Part shown: one piece after another, positions 40,914 to 49,253 of the stretch
Layout of the letters: every line of letters begins with the position of its first letter
Numbering within the stretch: position 1 is the stretch's first letter
Origin: an uncultured Eggerthellaceae bacterium
Lineage (GTDB): Bacteria; Actinomycetota; Coriobacteriia; Coriobacteriales; Eggerthellaceae
Reading direction: 5' to 3'
NCBI GenBank assembly: GCA_944320405.1
Contig: CALUHI010000007.1
Coordinates: forward strand, 1 to 64,000
DNA length: 64,000 bases
The notes under the pieces: model-generated
Database searches by the model: none
What the model saw: only the letters and a program-made list of their open reading frames with translations
Told to the model about the DNA's origin: nothing
Program-made: the position numbers and the translations under genes

Positions 40914-41219
40914 TTAGCCGATGGACTCGACCTGGATGCGGGTCAGATACTGACGATGGCCGCGCATCTTCTTGTAGTTCTTGCGCTTCTTGAACTTGAA
41001 CACGAGCTGCTTCTCGCCGCGGAACTGCTCGATGACCTTGGCGGTAACCTTGGTCTGGGCAGCCTTGGCCGGATCGGCCTCCACCTTGTCGCCATCAACG
41101 ATGCAGATGGCAGTCAGCTCCACTTCGGAACCAACCTCGGCGTCGAGCTTCTCGACGTTCAGCTTGTCGCCGGGGGCAACCTTGTACTGCTTGCCGCCGG
41201 TCTTCACGATTGCGTACAT
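40914..41219 (-). CDS. rplU: 50S ribosomal protein L21
   Basis: The 101-residue product begins [18 protein letters not shown] and ends with [22 protein letters not shown], the standard L21 pattern. The ATG at 41219 is the family start; the longer open frame to 41309 is not needed. rpmA follows after 26 bases. Confidence 0.98.
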   Translation of the reverse strand: MYAIVKTGGKQYKVAPGDKLNVEKLDAEVGSEVELTAICIVDGDKVEADPAKAAQTKVTAKVIEQFRGEKQLVFKFKKRKNYKKMRGHRQYLTRIQVESIG

Positions 41220-41447
41220 TGAATGCTCCTTGTAAACTCGCAAGGCGATAACTTTCGACGCCGCCGTCGCAAGCCCTTTCGGGTCGGATGCACAGCCAGC
41301 GTGTATCATCGCACTCTACCTACGCCACGCCCCCTTCGGGCGCAACCTCATGCATGATAGCAGAATCGAAGAAAAGTTCAATCCCCGAAATGTGGAGATT
41401 CGCCATCCCCTTCTTCTCTTCTTTCGGAGAGCAGCAGCTAGCTGTCC

Positions 41448-41567
41448 GGCCCGGGAGGGCGGGAGGGGACTCCGTGCTCAAACAGTCCTGAGCTCGCACA
41501 AAAGCGCCACTGGCGCTTTTGGCTCGTGCGGAACTGCGCGCGGAGCCCCCTCCCGCCCTCCCGGGCC
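41448..41567. repeat. Long palindrome after polA
   Basis: Outer arms of 27 bases (GGCCCGGGAGGGCGGGAGGG...) pair with a single mismatch. Inside lies a second hairpin, CAAAAGCGCC/GGCGCTTTTG, at 41499-41521. The element starts 14 bases past the polA stop and would form a long RNA hairpin or a cruciform. It is unlike the GGGGACGG-type elements in sequence. Confidence 0.85.
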
Positions 41568-41580
41568 TGCGTTATCTAAG

Positions 41581-44208
41581 CTAGTGCGCTTCTGCCCAGT
41601 TCGCGCCTGACTGGACGTCCACTACCAGCGGTACGCGCAGGCTCGCTACGTTTTCCATTACGTCGCGAACGAGGACGGTCAGCTTCTCGACCTCGTCTTC
41701 CGGAACGCTGAAGTCAAGTTCGTCGTGCACCTGCAGCAGGAGGCGTGCCTTCATGCCTTCGGCCATCAAGCGATCCTGCACCTGGCGCATCGCCAGTTTG
41801 ATGATGTCGGCGGCGCTGCCCTGCATGGGGTGGTTCATGGCGGTGCGCTCGCCGAAGCCGCGTTGGCTGGCGTTGGACGACTTCAGTTCGGGAATGTGGC
41901 GCTTGCGGCCGAACATCGTTTCCGCATAGCCGTGTTCCTTCGCCTGCGCCACTGTGCTGTCCAGGTAGGAGCGGACGCCGGGGTATGCCTCGAAGTAGCG
42001 GTCGATCATGTCTTTGGCCTCGCCGAAGGGGATGCCCAGGCTTTGCGAGAGGCCGTAGGCCTGCTGGCCGTACACGATGCCGAAGTTCACTGCCTTCGCC
42101 CGGCTGCGCAGCTCGGGCGTCACCTGGTCGACTGGCAGCCCGAACACGCGCGCGGCCGTGGAGGCGTGGAAGTCGGCACCAGAGCAGAAGGCGTCCACCA
42201 GGTGCTCGTCGCCCGACAGGTGCGCCAGCAGGCGCAGCTCGATTTGCGAGTAGTCGGCAGAAAGGAACAGCTCGCCTTCTGCCAGCGGAATGAAGCAAGT
42301 GCGGATCTGCCGCCCGAACTCGGTGCGCACGGGGATGTTCTGCAGGTTCGGGTCGGAAGACGAAAGGCGCCCCGTGGTGGTGACGGTCTCGTTGAACGTG
42401 GTGTGCACGCGGCCGTCGCCGGCGCGCAGGCGCGGCAGCGTGTCGATGTAGGTGGACTTGATCTTCGCGAGCTCGCGGTAGCGCAGCACCAGGCCCGGCA
42501 CCTCGTGTTCGGACGAGAGCTCCTTCAGCACGCTGGCGTCGGTGGAGTAGCCGCGCTGGTTCTTCTTGCGGGGTTTGAGCCCCAGCACCTCGAACAGAAT
42601 GTGCGCCAGCTGCTTTGGGGAGTCAACGTTGAACTCCTCGCCCGCCAGCTCGTATATCTGCGCGCGCAGGCCGTCCAGCTCGCGCTGCGTGGTGTCGCCC
42701 AGCTCTTTCAGGCGCGCGGTGTCCACGGCGGCGCCGGTACGTTCCATGATGGCAAGCACGGCCACCAGCGGCATGTCGATGCCACGGAACGCGTCGAGCG
42801 ACCCATCGCGCTCGAGCGCATCCCGCAAAGGCTCGGCCAAACGACGCGCCGCGGCAGCACGCGAGGCCGCCTGCACTTCCTCGTCCTTCGCCTCGGGCAG
42901 CACGCCGCCAACGTATGAGTCCATCAGCGCGTCGTAGGAATACGACGCCACCGACGAGTTCAGCGCGTAGCCGGCGAGCCCCAGGTCGAACGCATCCATT
43001 TCCATGAGGTCGGCATCGCCCACCAGCGCGGGCAACGATGAGTCGGCCGGGTAGATGCGGTGCAGCTGGTCTTTCACGTCAAGCGCGGCGAAGGGGCACG
43101 AGCGCACGATGCTGGCGAACGCTTCCAAGCCCTCGTCGTCTGTCAGCAGCGCCGTGCCAGCCGACGTGTTCACGGCGAAACGGACGCCGGAGCTGAACAG
43201 CGATTCCTGCTCGGGTGCAACAAAGGCCACGCCCACGCGCTCCCCTGCCGCGCACGCGTCGTCGATAAGCTTGCACGCGTCGGCACCGGTGACCACCGGT
43301 TCCCACTCCAGCGGGGCCACGTGCTTGACAGGCTCGGCGCCCACCAGCTGCAGCACCTTGCGCAGATGCGCGTTGAAGCGCACCGCGTGGAAGGCGTCAG
43401 TGACCGTCTGCACGTCGAACGCCGGGAAGCTGGCATCTTCCAAGTTAAGCGGGAAGTCCAGGTCGCGCACGATGGTGGCAACGCGGCGACTGATGTAGGC
43501 GGCGTCTTTGTTCTCCTGCAGGTTCTGCAGCTGCTTGCCCTTCAGCTTGTCCAGGTTCTCGTAGATGCCGTCGATGCTGCCGTACGCCTGCAGCAGCTTC
43601 GCGGCGCCCTTGTCGCCGATGCCCGGCACGCCGGGGATGTTGTCGGAGCTGTCGCCCTTGAGCCCCAGGAAATCCGGGAACTGCGCAGGCGTCACGCCAT
43701 AGCGCTCCTCCACCTCGGCCGGGCCGTAGATGGCAACGTCGGTGATGCCTTTTTTGGTGGTGACGATGCGCGTGAGGTCGCTTGCCAGCTGGTAGGCGTC
43801 TTTGTCGCCGGTCACCAGCAGCGTCTCGTAGCCCAGCTCTTCGTCGCGCGCGGCGATGGTGCCCAGGATGTCGTCGCCTTCCCAGCCCTTCACGCGCACC
43901 ACCGGCACGTTCATGGACTCAAGCAGGCCCTCGATCACGGGGAACTGTGCCTTGAGGTCAGGATCCATGGGCGGGCGCTGCGCTTTGTACTGGTCGAGCG
44001 CCTCCATGCGAAAGGCCGGGCGGCCAGCATCGAACGCGCAGATGACGGCGTCGGGCTGGGCGACCTCGACGAACTTCAGGAACATGGAGATGAACCCGAA
44101 CACCGCATTGGTGGGCGTGCCATCAGGGGCGTTCATGGTGGGCGGCACCGCATGGAACGCGCGGTGCATGAGCGAATTGCCGTCGATGACGGCCACTTTC
44201 TTCGGCAT
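41581..44208 (-). CDS. polA: DNA polymerase I
   Basis: This 875-residue enzyme has an N-terminal 5' nuclease (VIDGNSLMHRAFHA, GWEGDDILGT, GDSSDNIPGVPGIG), a central exonuclease-like domain and a family A polymerase domain with motif A (SADYSQIELRLLAHLS) and motif C (LLQVHDELDFS). The central domain has lost the acidic DxE of motif I: the region is VGVAFVAPEQE near 325-335. Proofreading should therefore be absent, as in several actinobacterial and Bacillus Pol I enzymes. It ends in TAG. Confidence 0.97.
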   Translation of the reverse strand: MPKKVAVIDGNSLMHRAFHAVPPTMNAPDGTPTNAVFGFISMFLKFVEVAQPDAVICAFDAGRPAFRMEALDQYKAQRPPMDPDLKAQFPVIEGLLESMNVPVVRVKGWEGDDILGTIAARDEELGYETLLVTGDKDAYQLASDLTRIVTTKKGITDVAIYGPAEVEERYGVTPAQFPDFLGLKGDSSDNIPGVPGIGDKGAAKLLQAYGSIDGIYENLDKLKGKQLQNLQENKDAAYISRRVATIVRDLDFPLNLEDASFPAFDVQTVTDAFHAVRFNAHLRKVLQLVGAEPVKHVAPLEWEPVVTGADACKLIDDACAAGERVGVAFVAPEQESLFSSGVRFAVNTSAGTALLTDDEGLEAFASIVRSCPFAALDVKDQLHRIYPADSSLPALVGDADLMEMDAFDLGLAGYALNSSVASYSYDALMDSYVGGVLPEAKDEEVQAASRAAAARRLAEPLRDALERDGSLDAFRGIDMPLVAVLAIMERTGAAVDTARLKELGDTTQRELDGLRAQIYELAGEEFNVDSPKQLAHILFEVLGLKPRKKNQRGYSTDASVLKELSSEHEVPGLVLRYRELAKIKSTYIDTLPRLRAGDGRVHTTFNETVTTTGRLSSSDPNLQNIPVRTEFGRQIRTCFIPLAEGELFLSADYSQIELRLLAHLSGDEHLVDAFCSGADFHASTAARVFGLPVDQVTPELRSRAKAVNFGIVYGQQAYGLSQSLGIPFGEAKDMIDRYFEAYPGVRSYLDSTVAQAKEHGYAETMFGRKRHIPELKSSNASQRGFGERTAMNHPMQGSAADIIKLAMRQVQDRLMAEGMKARLLLQVHDELDFSVPEDEVEKLTVLVRDVMENVASLRVPLVVDVQSGANWAEAH

Positions 44209-44283
44209 GAAGGGCCTCGCTAACTAACGCTGCTAAACAGGTTTCGCAAGGCCCATTCTACCAATGCCGCGCGAGCGCGTCGG

Positions 44284-44952
44284 CTAGTTCCACAAATAGC
44301 CGACGCCACGCACAGTTTCCAGATGCTGCGAGAGCTCGGGCCCCAGCTTGGCGCGGATACGGCGAACGTGGACGTCAACGGTACGGGAGCCGCCGTAATA
44401 GTCGAAGCCCCACACATGGCGCAGCAGCGCGTCGCGCGAATAGGTGCGGCCGGGGTGCGTGGCCAGAAACGCCAGCAGCGCGTATTCCAGGTAGGTGAGG
44501 TCCAGCGGCTCGCCGGCCACTTCCACCTGATAGGTGGCCAGGTTGATGGTCATGGCGTCCACCGTCACGCACTGGGCGGCGGTTTCCTCGCTGCCGGGCC
44601 ACAACAGCTGGCGCACGCGCATGGTGCACTCGGCGGCCGAGGCGTTGCGCATGACGAAGTCGGAGCGCACGCGCGCCGGCGGCGTGAACGTGGCAAGCTG
44701 CTCTTCGGAAAGGATCACCAGCATCGTTCCGTTGCCGTCGGCCACCAGCATGTCTTCAGCGGCGGACACGCCGGCAGCAACGTCGCCGCGCACCTCGTAG
44801 ATGACCAGGTCGTAGCCGGGATGCTTCACCAGAAGGTTCTTGAACTGCAGCGACGAGCCTGCCGCAACCTCCACGTCAAGCGCCGAGAGCACCTGCTGGA
44901 ACTTGTGGGCGTTGTCCAAGCTGTCGGCCACGAATATGACGGATTTCTTCAT
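44284..44952 (-). CDS. Atypical OmpR-type response regulator, GlnR-like
   Basis: This 222-residue protein has an N-terminal receiver-like domain and a C-terminal winged helix (EYALLAFLATHPGRTYSRDALLRHVWGFDYYGGSRTVDVHVRRIRAKL). The receiver lacks the usual acidic cluster and phospho-Asp; the matching strand reads YDLVIYEVRG. Actinobacterial GlnR, the nitrogen regulator, is such an orphan OmpR-type protein. This gene lies 34 bases after glnA on the same strand, which supports a GlnR-like role. No partner kinase is nearby. GGGGAGGTG precedes the ATG at 44952. It ends in TAG. Confidence 0.82.
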   Translation of the reverse strand: MKKSVIFVADSLDNAHKFQQVLSALDVEVAAGSSLQFKNLLVKHPGYDLVIYEVRGDVAAGVSAAEDMLVADGNGTMLVILSEEQLATFTPPARVRSDFVMRNASAAECTMRVRQLLWPGSEETAAQCVTVDAMTINLATYQVEVAGEPLDLTYLEYALLAFLATHPGRTYSRDALLRHVWGFDYYGGSRTVDVHVRRIRAKLGPELSQHLETVRGVGYLWN

Positions 44953-44986
44953 CGCGGGCACCTCCCCGCTCTTCCGAGGGCACCCA

Positions 44987-46297
44987 TTAGAGCACCGCCA
45001 GATAATGGTCGAGTTCCCACTGGGATACGCAGCTTTGGTACTCGCGCCATTCCGCGCGCTTGGCCTGTACCAGGTAGTCGTGGATGTGCTCACCGAGCGT
45101 CTTGCGCATCAGCTGGGATTCCGCAAATAGCCCCACGGCCTCGCCGAGCGTCTGCGGCAACGCGCCTGCTTGCTGCTGTGCGTCGTCGGCAGCGGGCGGA
45201 AGCTCCAGGCCCTCCTCGATGCCCGCCAGACCGGCCGCCAGCATCACAGCGAACGCCAGGTAGGGGTTCGCCGCCGGGTCGGGGCTGCGCAGCTCGATGC
45301 GGCAGGTACGCTCCTGATTGGGACGGTAGCCGGGGATGCGCACCAGGCTGGTGCGGTCGGTGCGCGCCCACGACAGGCGCACGGGAGCCTTTTCGTCGCC
45401 CATCAGGCGCTTGTAGGAGTTCACCGTTTGGTTGGTTACCAGGCAGAACTCCGGCGCGTACTTCAGCAGGCCGGCAATGTAGCTTTTCGCCAGGGCGGAC
45501 AAACACAGCCCGTCGGGGTCCTTCGGGTCGAAGAACGCGTTGCGGCCGTCCAGGTCGAACAGGCTTTGGTGCACGTGCATGGCGCTGCCTGATTCGTTCG
45601 TCATGGGCTTGGGCATGAACGAGGCGTGCACGCCGTGCTTGATGGCGATCTCCTTCACCACCATCTTGTAGGTCATCACCGCGTCGGCCATGGAAAGCGC
45701 CTCGTCGTAGCGCAGGTCGATCTCGTGCTGCGAGGGGCCCAGCTCATGGTGCGAATACTCCACGGGAATGCCCATCTTCTCGAGCGTGAGCACGGTGTCG
45801 CGGCGAAGGTCGCTTGCGTAATCGAGCGTGGTCAGGTCGAAGTAGCCGCCGGTGTCGAGCACCTGGGTGCCCGCCGGGTCCTTGAAGTAGTAGTACTCAA
45901 GCTCCGGCCCCACGTTGAAGATGTAGCCCATGTCGGCCGCGCGCTCAAGCGTGCGCGCGAGCACGTGGCGCGGGTCGCCTTCGAAGGGCGTGCCGTCGGG
46001 GCGGCGGATGTCGCAGAACATGCGCGCCACCGCGTTCGATTCAGGGCGCCAGGGCAAAACCTGGAACGTGGAGGCGTCCGGGAACGCCAGCATGTCGGAT
46101 TCCTTTTCCAGGGCGAAGCCCTCGATGCAGCTGCCGTCGAAGCCCATACCCTCGGCGAAGGCGTTGTCAAGCTCGCTGGGAATGACGGCGAAGGACTTCA
46201 TGTTGCCCATCACGTCGGTGAACCAGAAGCGTACGAAATGCACGTCGCGGCTCTTGATGGTCTTCAGCACGAAATCCTGCTGCGGGTTGGGGGTCAT
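44987..46297 (-). CDS. glnA: Glutamine synthetase, type I
   Basis: GlnA joins ammonia to glutamate. The 436-residue protein has the beta-grasp N terminus (VRFWFTDVMGNMKSFAV), FDGSCIEGF, the metal-site run GPELEYYYFKD, HELGPSQHEIDLRYDEA, KHGVHASFMPKPM and the ATP-site RLMGDEKAP. Its length and the lack of the NLYDLP adenylylation motif put it with the I-alpha (Bacillus-like) type, which is controlled by feedback or protein partners. AAGGAAAGGA precedes the ATG. Confidence 0.96.
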   Translation of the reverse strand: MTPNPQQDFVLKTIKSRDVHFVRFWFTDVMGNMKSFAVIPSELDNAFAEGMGFDGSCIEGFALEKESDMLAFPDASTFQVLPWRPESNAVARMFCDIRRPDGTPFEGDPRHVLARTLERAADMGYIFNVGPELEYYYFKDPAGTQVLDTGGYFDLTTLDYASDLRRDTVLTLEKMGIPVEYSHHELGPSQHEIDLRYDEALSMADAVMTYKMVVKEIAIKHGVHASFMPKPMTNESGSAMHVHQSLFDLDGRNAFFDPKDPDGLCLSALAKSYIAGLLKYAPEFCLVTNQTVNSYKRLMGDEKAPVRLSWARTDRTSLVRIPGYRPNQERTCRIELRSPDPAANPYLAFAVMLAAGLAGIEEGLELPPAADDAQQQAGALPQTLGEAVGLFAESQLMRKTLGEHIHDYLVQAKRAEWREYQSCVSQWELDHYLAVL

Positions 46298-46408
46298 GGC
46301 CTTGTCCTTTCCTTGAACATCGCCCTGTACGGCCGTGGCAGCCTCGGCAACAACCGGGGCCGCCCGCCTATAACTTCGTCAGTATAGCGTGGAAAGTTTG
46401 CGAGCGCG

Positions 46409-46444
46409 TTAAAACGAAAACGGGCCCGGTTTCCCGAGCCCGTT
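46409..46444 (-). terminator. Rho-independent terminator after metQ
   Basis: On the minus strand an 11-bp stem (AACGGGCTCGG, with one mismatch) with a GAAA loop is followed by TTCGTTTTAA. It lies 22 bases past the metQ stop and isolates glnA from the metNIQ operon. Confidence 0.87.
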
Positions 46445-46466
46445 AGCACCTAGGTTGAGCGGCTGC

Positions 46467-47327
46467 CTACTGCAGGCCGTCCAGCGAAGTGGTCTTGCCG
46501 GGGTACAGTCCCAGCGGCTCGAAGTGGATGCCGCCGGCGTTCACCAGGTCGGTGCCGTTCTGGGCGTTGTAGTCGTCCAGGTAGGAGATGTGCTGGAAGT
46601 AGTTCGCGTCCAGCTCGCCGTCGGTAACGGCAACGTTGGGCTGGATGTAGTCGTTGAACTCGGTGACCTCAAGCGTCCAACCCTTGGCGGCCAGCAGGTC
46701 TTTGACCTGCGCGAGGATCTCGGCATGCGGGGCCGGGGAAGCACCCACCGTGATGGTGGTGTCGTCGCCAGTGGCCTGCGGGATGGCGTCGTCGGAGATG
46801 ACATCGGCGACCATCACGACGCTGCCGTTGTAGGTGGCGTCGATGTAGTCCTTGACGGTCTGGGTAGACAGCGCGGCCACGAGCGCCTGGATCTTCGGCG
46901 TGTCCTCGTCGCCCTCACGGCAGGCAACCACGTTCTGGTAGATCTCGGCGGCCTCGGAATCGGTGGCCTCAACAGCCAGCGTGGAAGCGGTGTCAAGCCC
47001 AGCGCCGATGGCGTAGTTGCCGTTGATGACGGCCATGTCCAGATCGGGCAGCGAGGTGGGCAGCGAAGCGGCCTCCATCTCGACGATCTCCACGTTGTGC
47101 GGGTTCTCGGCGATGTCGTTCTTGGTGGCCTGCAGGCCAGCGCCCTCTTCCAGCGTCAGGATGCCCTCATCCTGCAGCAGCAGCAGCGCGCGGGCTTCGT
47201 TGGTGGGGTCGGACGGCACGCCGATCTTGACGCTCTGCGCGTTTCCGCCGCAGCCGACCAGCGCCACCAGTGCAGCGCCCGTCAAAGCGACAGCCGCCAC
47301 CGCCTTGGCAAGCTTGGTGTTTTTCAT
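46467..47327 (-). CDS. metQ: Methionine-binding lipoprotein MetQ, circularly permuted
   Basis: MetQ captures methionine for the MetNI transporter. The 286-residue protein has a signal peptide and lipobox (ALVGC, Cys 26). After it, residues 32-173 match the C-terminal half of ordinary MetQ: VPSDPTNEARALLLLQ, GLITL-like GILTL, IAENPHNVEIVEMEA, YAIGAGL, YNGSVV. After a linker, residues 191-286 match the N-terminal half: ASPAPHAEILAQVKDLLAAK, DGELDANYFQHISYLDDY, LVNAGGIHFEPLGLY, SLDGLQ. The order is swapped with a break at the interdomain crossing. The frame is continuous and ends in TAG. It is third in metN-metI-metQ. Confidence 0.93.
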   Translation of the reverse strand: MKNTKLAKAVAAVALTGAALVALVGCGGNAQSVKIGVPSDPTNEARALLLLQDEGILTLEEGAGLQATKNDIAENPHNVEIVEMEAASLPTSLPDLDMAVINGNYAIGAGLDTASTLAVEATDSEAAEIYQNVVACREGDEDTPKIQALVAALSTQTVKDYIDATYNGSVVMVADVISDDAIPQATGDDTTITVGASPAPHAEILAQVKDLLAAKGWTLEVTEFNDYIQPNVAVTDGELDANYFQHISYLDDYNAQNGTDLVNAGGIHFEPLGLYPGKTTSLDGLQ

Positions 47328-47435
47328 AACTATCCCTTCCCTATTCGTAAAAACGGATGTTTACGCTTATACCATCAAAGCAAACCGAGGTTTCCGGCAT
47401 GTTACCGATACGGCGAAGAATGGCCCGGAAGCGGC

Positions 47436-47470
47436 AAATGAGAAAAGGGGACAGTCACTTCTTCTCATTT
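47436..47470. repeat. REP-like palindrome between metI and metQ
   Basis: Arms AAATGAGAA and TTCTCATTT enclose AAGGGGACAGTCACTTC. It matches one half of the 74-bp palindrome at 26620-26693 in arms and in the GAGAAAAGGGGAC core. It lies 29 bases past the metI stop. Confidence 0.8.
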
Positions 47471-47499
47471 CGCTGGAGGAAGCCTCAGCCGCCGAAACT

Positions 47500-48177
47500 C
47501 TAACGATTACGACGATCGATACGACGTGCCATGATGTCGCCCGCGCTCTGGAACACCTGAACCAGCACGATGCACAGGATGACGGCGGCGATCATGACGT
47601 CGTCTTGGTAGCGCTGGTAGCCGTAGCGGATGGCGATGTCGCCCAGGCCGCCGGCGCCGACGGTGCCCGCCATGGCGGAGTAGCCGAACAGCGTGATGAA
47701 CGTGATGGACACGCCGCGGATGAGCGAGGGCAGGCTCTCGCGCAAAAACACCTTCACGACGATCTGCCACACGCTGGCGCCGAAGCTCTGCGCGGCTTCG
47801 ACCAGGCCACCGTCAACCTCGGCCAAGCTCTGCTCGACCATGCGGCCCACGAAAGGCGCCGCCGCAACGATCAAAGGCACGATAGCACCGGGAACGCCCA
47901 GCGAGGTGCCCACAACCCAGCGGGTGAACGGGATGAGCGCCACCAGCAAGATGATGAACGGAATGGAACGGCCGATGTTGACGACCCAGCCCAGCACGGC
48001 GTTGAGCGCCTTGTGCGGGCGCAGGCCGCCCGGCGCGGTGACCACCAGCAGCACGCCCAGCGGGATGCCGATGATGTAGGCACCCAGCGTGGCGGCAACC
48101 GTCATGACGATGGTGTCCCACGTGCCCTGAGCCAGAAGCAGGCCGTATTCGTCGAAGAAGGAAGCCAGGAACTCCAT
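47500..48177 (-). CDS. metI: Methionine ABC transporter permease MetI
   Basis: This 225-residue permease has about five membrane segments and the ABC-permease EAA loop (EAAQSFGASVWQIVVKVFLRESLPSLIRG). It forms the channel of the methionine importer with MetN and MetQ. The ATG at 48177 lies 2 bases after the metN stop. It ends in TAG. A gap of 172 bases with a REP-like element separates it from metQ. Confidence 0.95.
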   Translation of the reverse strand: MEFLASFFDEYGLLLAQGTWDTIVMTVAATLGAYIIGIPLGVLLVVTAPGGLRPHKALNAVLGWVVNIGRSIPFIILLVALIPFTRWVVGTSLGVPGAIVPLIVAAAPFVGRMVEQSLAEVDGGLVEAAQSFGASVWQIVVKVFLRESLPSLIRGVSITFITLFGYSAMAGTVGAGGLGDIAIRYGYQRYQDDVMIAAVILCIVLVQVFQSAGDIMARRIDRRNR

Positions 48178-48179
48178 GG

Positions 48180-48947
48180 TTACTCAGCCTCCTCTTCGAT
48201 GCTGGAAAGCGAATCGTTCTTAATGAGCTCGCGCGTGACGGGGCTTTGCGGGTTGGAGAACACCTCGGACGTGGTCCCCTCCTCCACGATGCGGCCCGCG
48301 TCGATGACGGCAATGCGGTTGCAGATCTTTTTGGCAACGGCCAGCGAGTGCGTGATGACCACCATGGTCACGCCGAGTGAGGCGTTGATCTCCTTCAACA
48401 GCTTCAGGATGGAGACCGTCGTTCGCGTGTCGAGCGCGCTGGTGGCCTCGTCGCACAGCATGATCTTGGGGTTGTTGGCCAGGGCGCGAGCGATGGCCAC
48501 GCGCTGCTGCTGACCGCCGGAAAGCTGACTGGGGTAACGGTCGGCTTTATCAGAAAGCTCCACGACCTCAAGCAGCTCGCGCGCGCGGGCGGCGGCGTTG
48601 CCTTTGGCCTCGTGGCGAAGCTCCAGCGGGAACGTGACGTTGCGCAGCACGGTGCGCTGCTGGAACAAGCTGAAGTTCTGGAAGATCATGCCGATGGAAG
48701 CGCGCAGCTCCAGCAGCTGCTTGCCGGAAAAGTCAGTAACGTCGCGGCCGTCGATGAGGATCTTGCCCGACGTCGGGCGCTCAAGCAGGTTGATGCAGCG
48801 CACGAGCGTGGACTTGCCGGCGCCCGAAGCGCCGATGATGCCGAAGATGTCGCCGTCGTTGATGGTGAGGTTGACGTCGTCGAGCGCATGGTGCGCGGTT
48901 TCCGACGACGCGTTATACGTTTTGCACAGGTGTTGAATCTCTATCAT
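48180..48947 (-). CDS. metN: Methionine ABC transporter ATPase MetN, lacking the NIL domain
   Basis: This 255-residue ABC ATPase has Walker A GASGAGKST, signature LSGGQQQRVAIARA, Walker B IMLCDEATSALD and the H-loop THSLAVAK. The C-terminal NIL domain of about 90 residues, which lets methionine inhibit the E. coli transporter, is missing: the protein ends soon after TSEVFSNPQSPVTRELI. The ATG at 48947 is preferred to a TTG at 48959. No S-box or SAM-IV riboswitch pattern is recognisable upstream. Confidence 0.94.
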   Translation of the reverse strand: MIEIQHLCKTYNASSETAHHALDDVNLTINDGDIFGIIGASGAGKSTLVRCINLLERPTSGKILIDGRDVTDFSGKQLLELRASIGMIFQNFSLFQQRTVLRNVTFPLELRHEAKGNAAARARELLEVVELSDKADRYPSQLSGGQQQRVAIARALANNPKIMLCDEATSALDTRTTVSILKLLKEINASLGVTMVVITHSLAVAKKICNRIAVIDAGRIVEEGTTSEVFSNPQSPVTRELIKNDSLSSIEEEAE

Positions 48948-49253
48948 GGTGCATCCCAAATGTTTCTCGTACCGTCACAGAACATGCGGAGGAGCCGCGA
49001 GGATGCGGCATCCGCGCCGAAACTATGCCCGGGCCCCGGCTTTCATTCCGGAAGACCCAGGCTTGGGCATGCCCATGCTATGTCCGAGCCAAAATTCCAT
49101 ACCGGGTTATGGTACGGCAACATGCGAGATGTGTCGAGGGGACAATCTCCCATGCATGCTATGCAGACTAGTCAGATGCTTGCAAACGGAAACCAGAAAA
49201 CCCCTATCCGTATCAGCTAAAATGAAATGAAGCAACTGACCCGGGAGGCTGCC
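48948..49253. other. Divergent intergenic region metN / hipA-like
   Basis: This 306-base region between divergent genes must hold both promoters. A TAAAAT at about 49217 could be the -10 for the plus-strand gene. Around 49006-49026 there is a GC-rich hairpin on the metN side. I see no known riboswitch and no ORF. Confidence 0.5.

Noticed and set aside
48948-49253. SAM riboswitch or T-box upstream of metN
   Set aside because: There are GC-rich hairpins, but I could not find the conserved core of S-box, SAM-IV or T-box leaders. A covariance-model scan would settle it.
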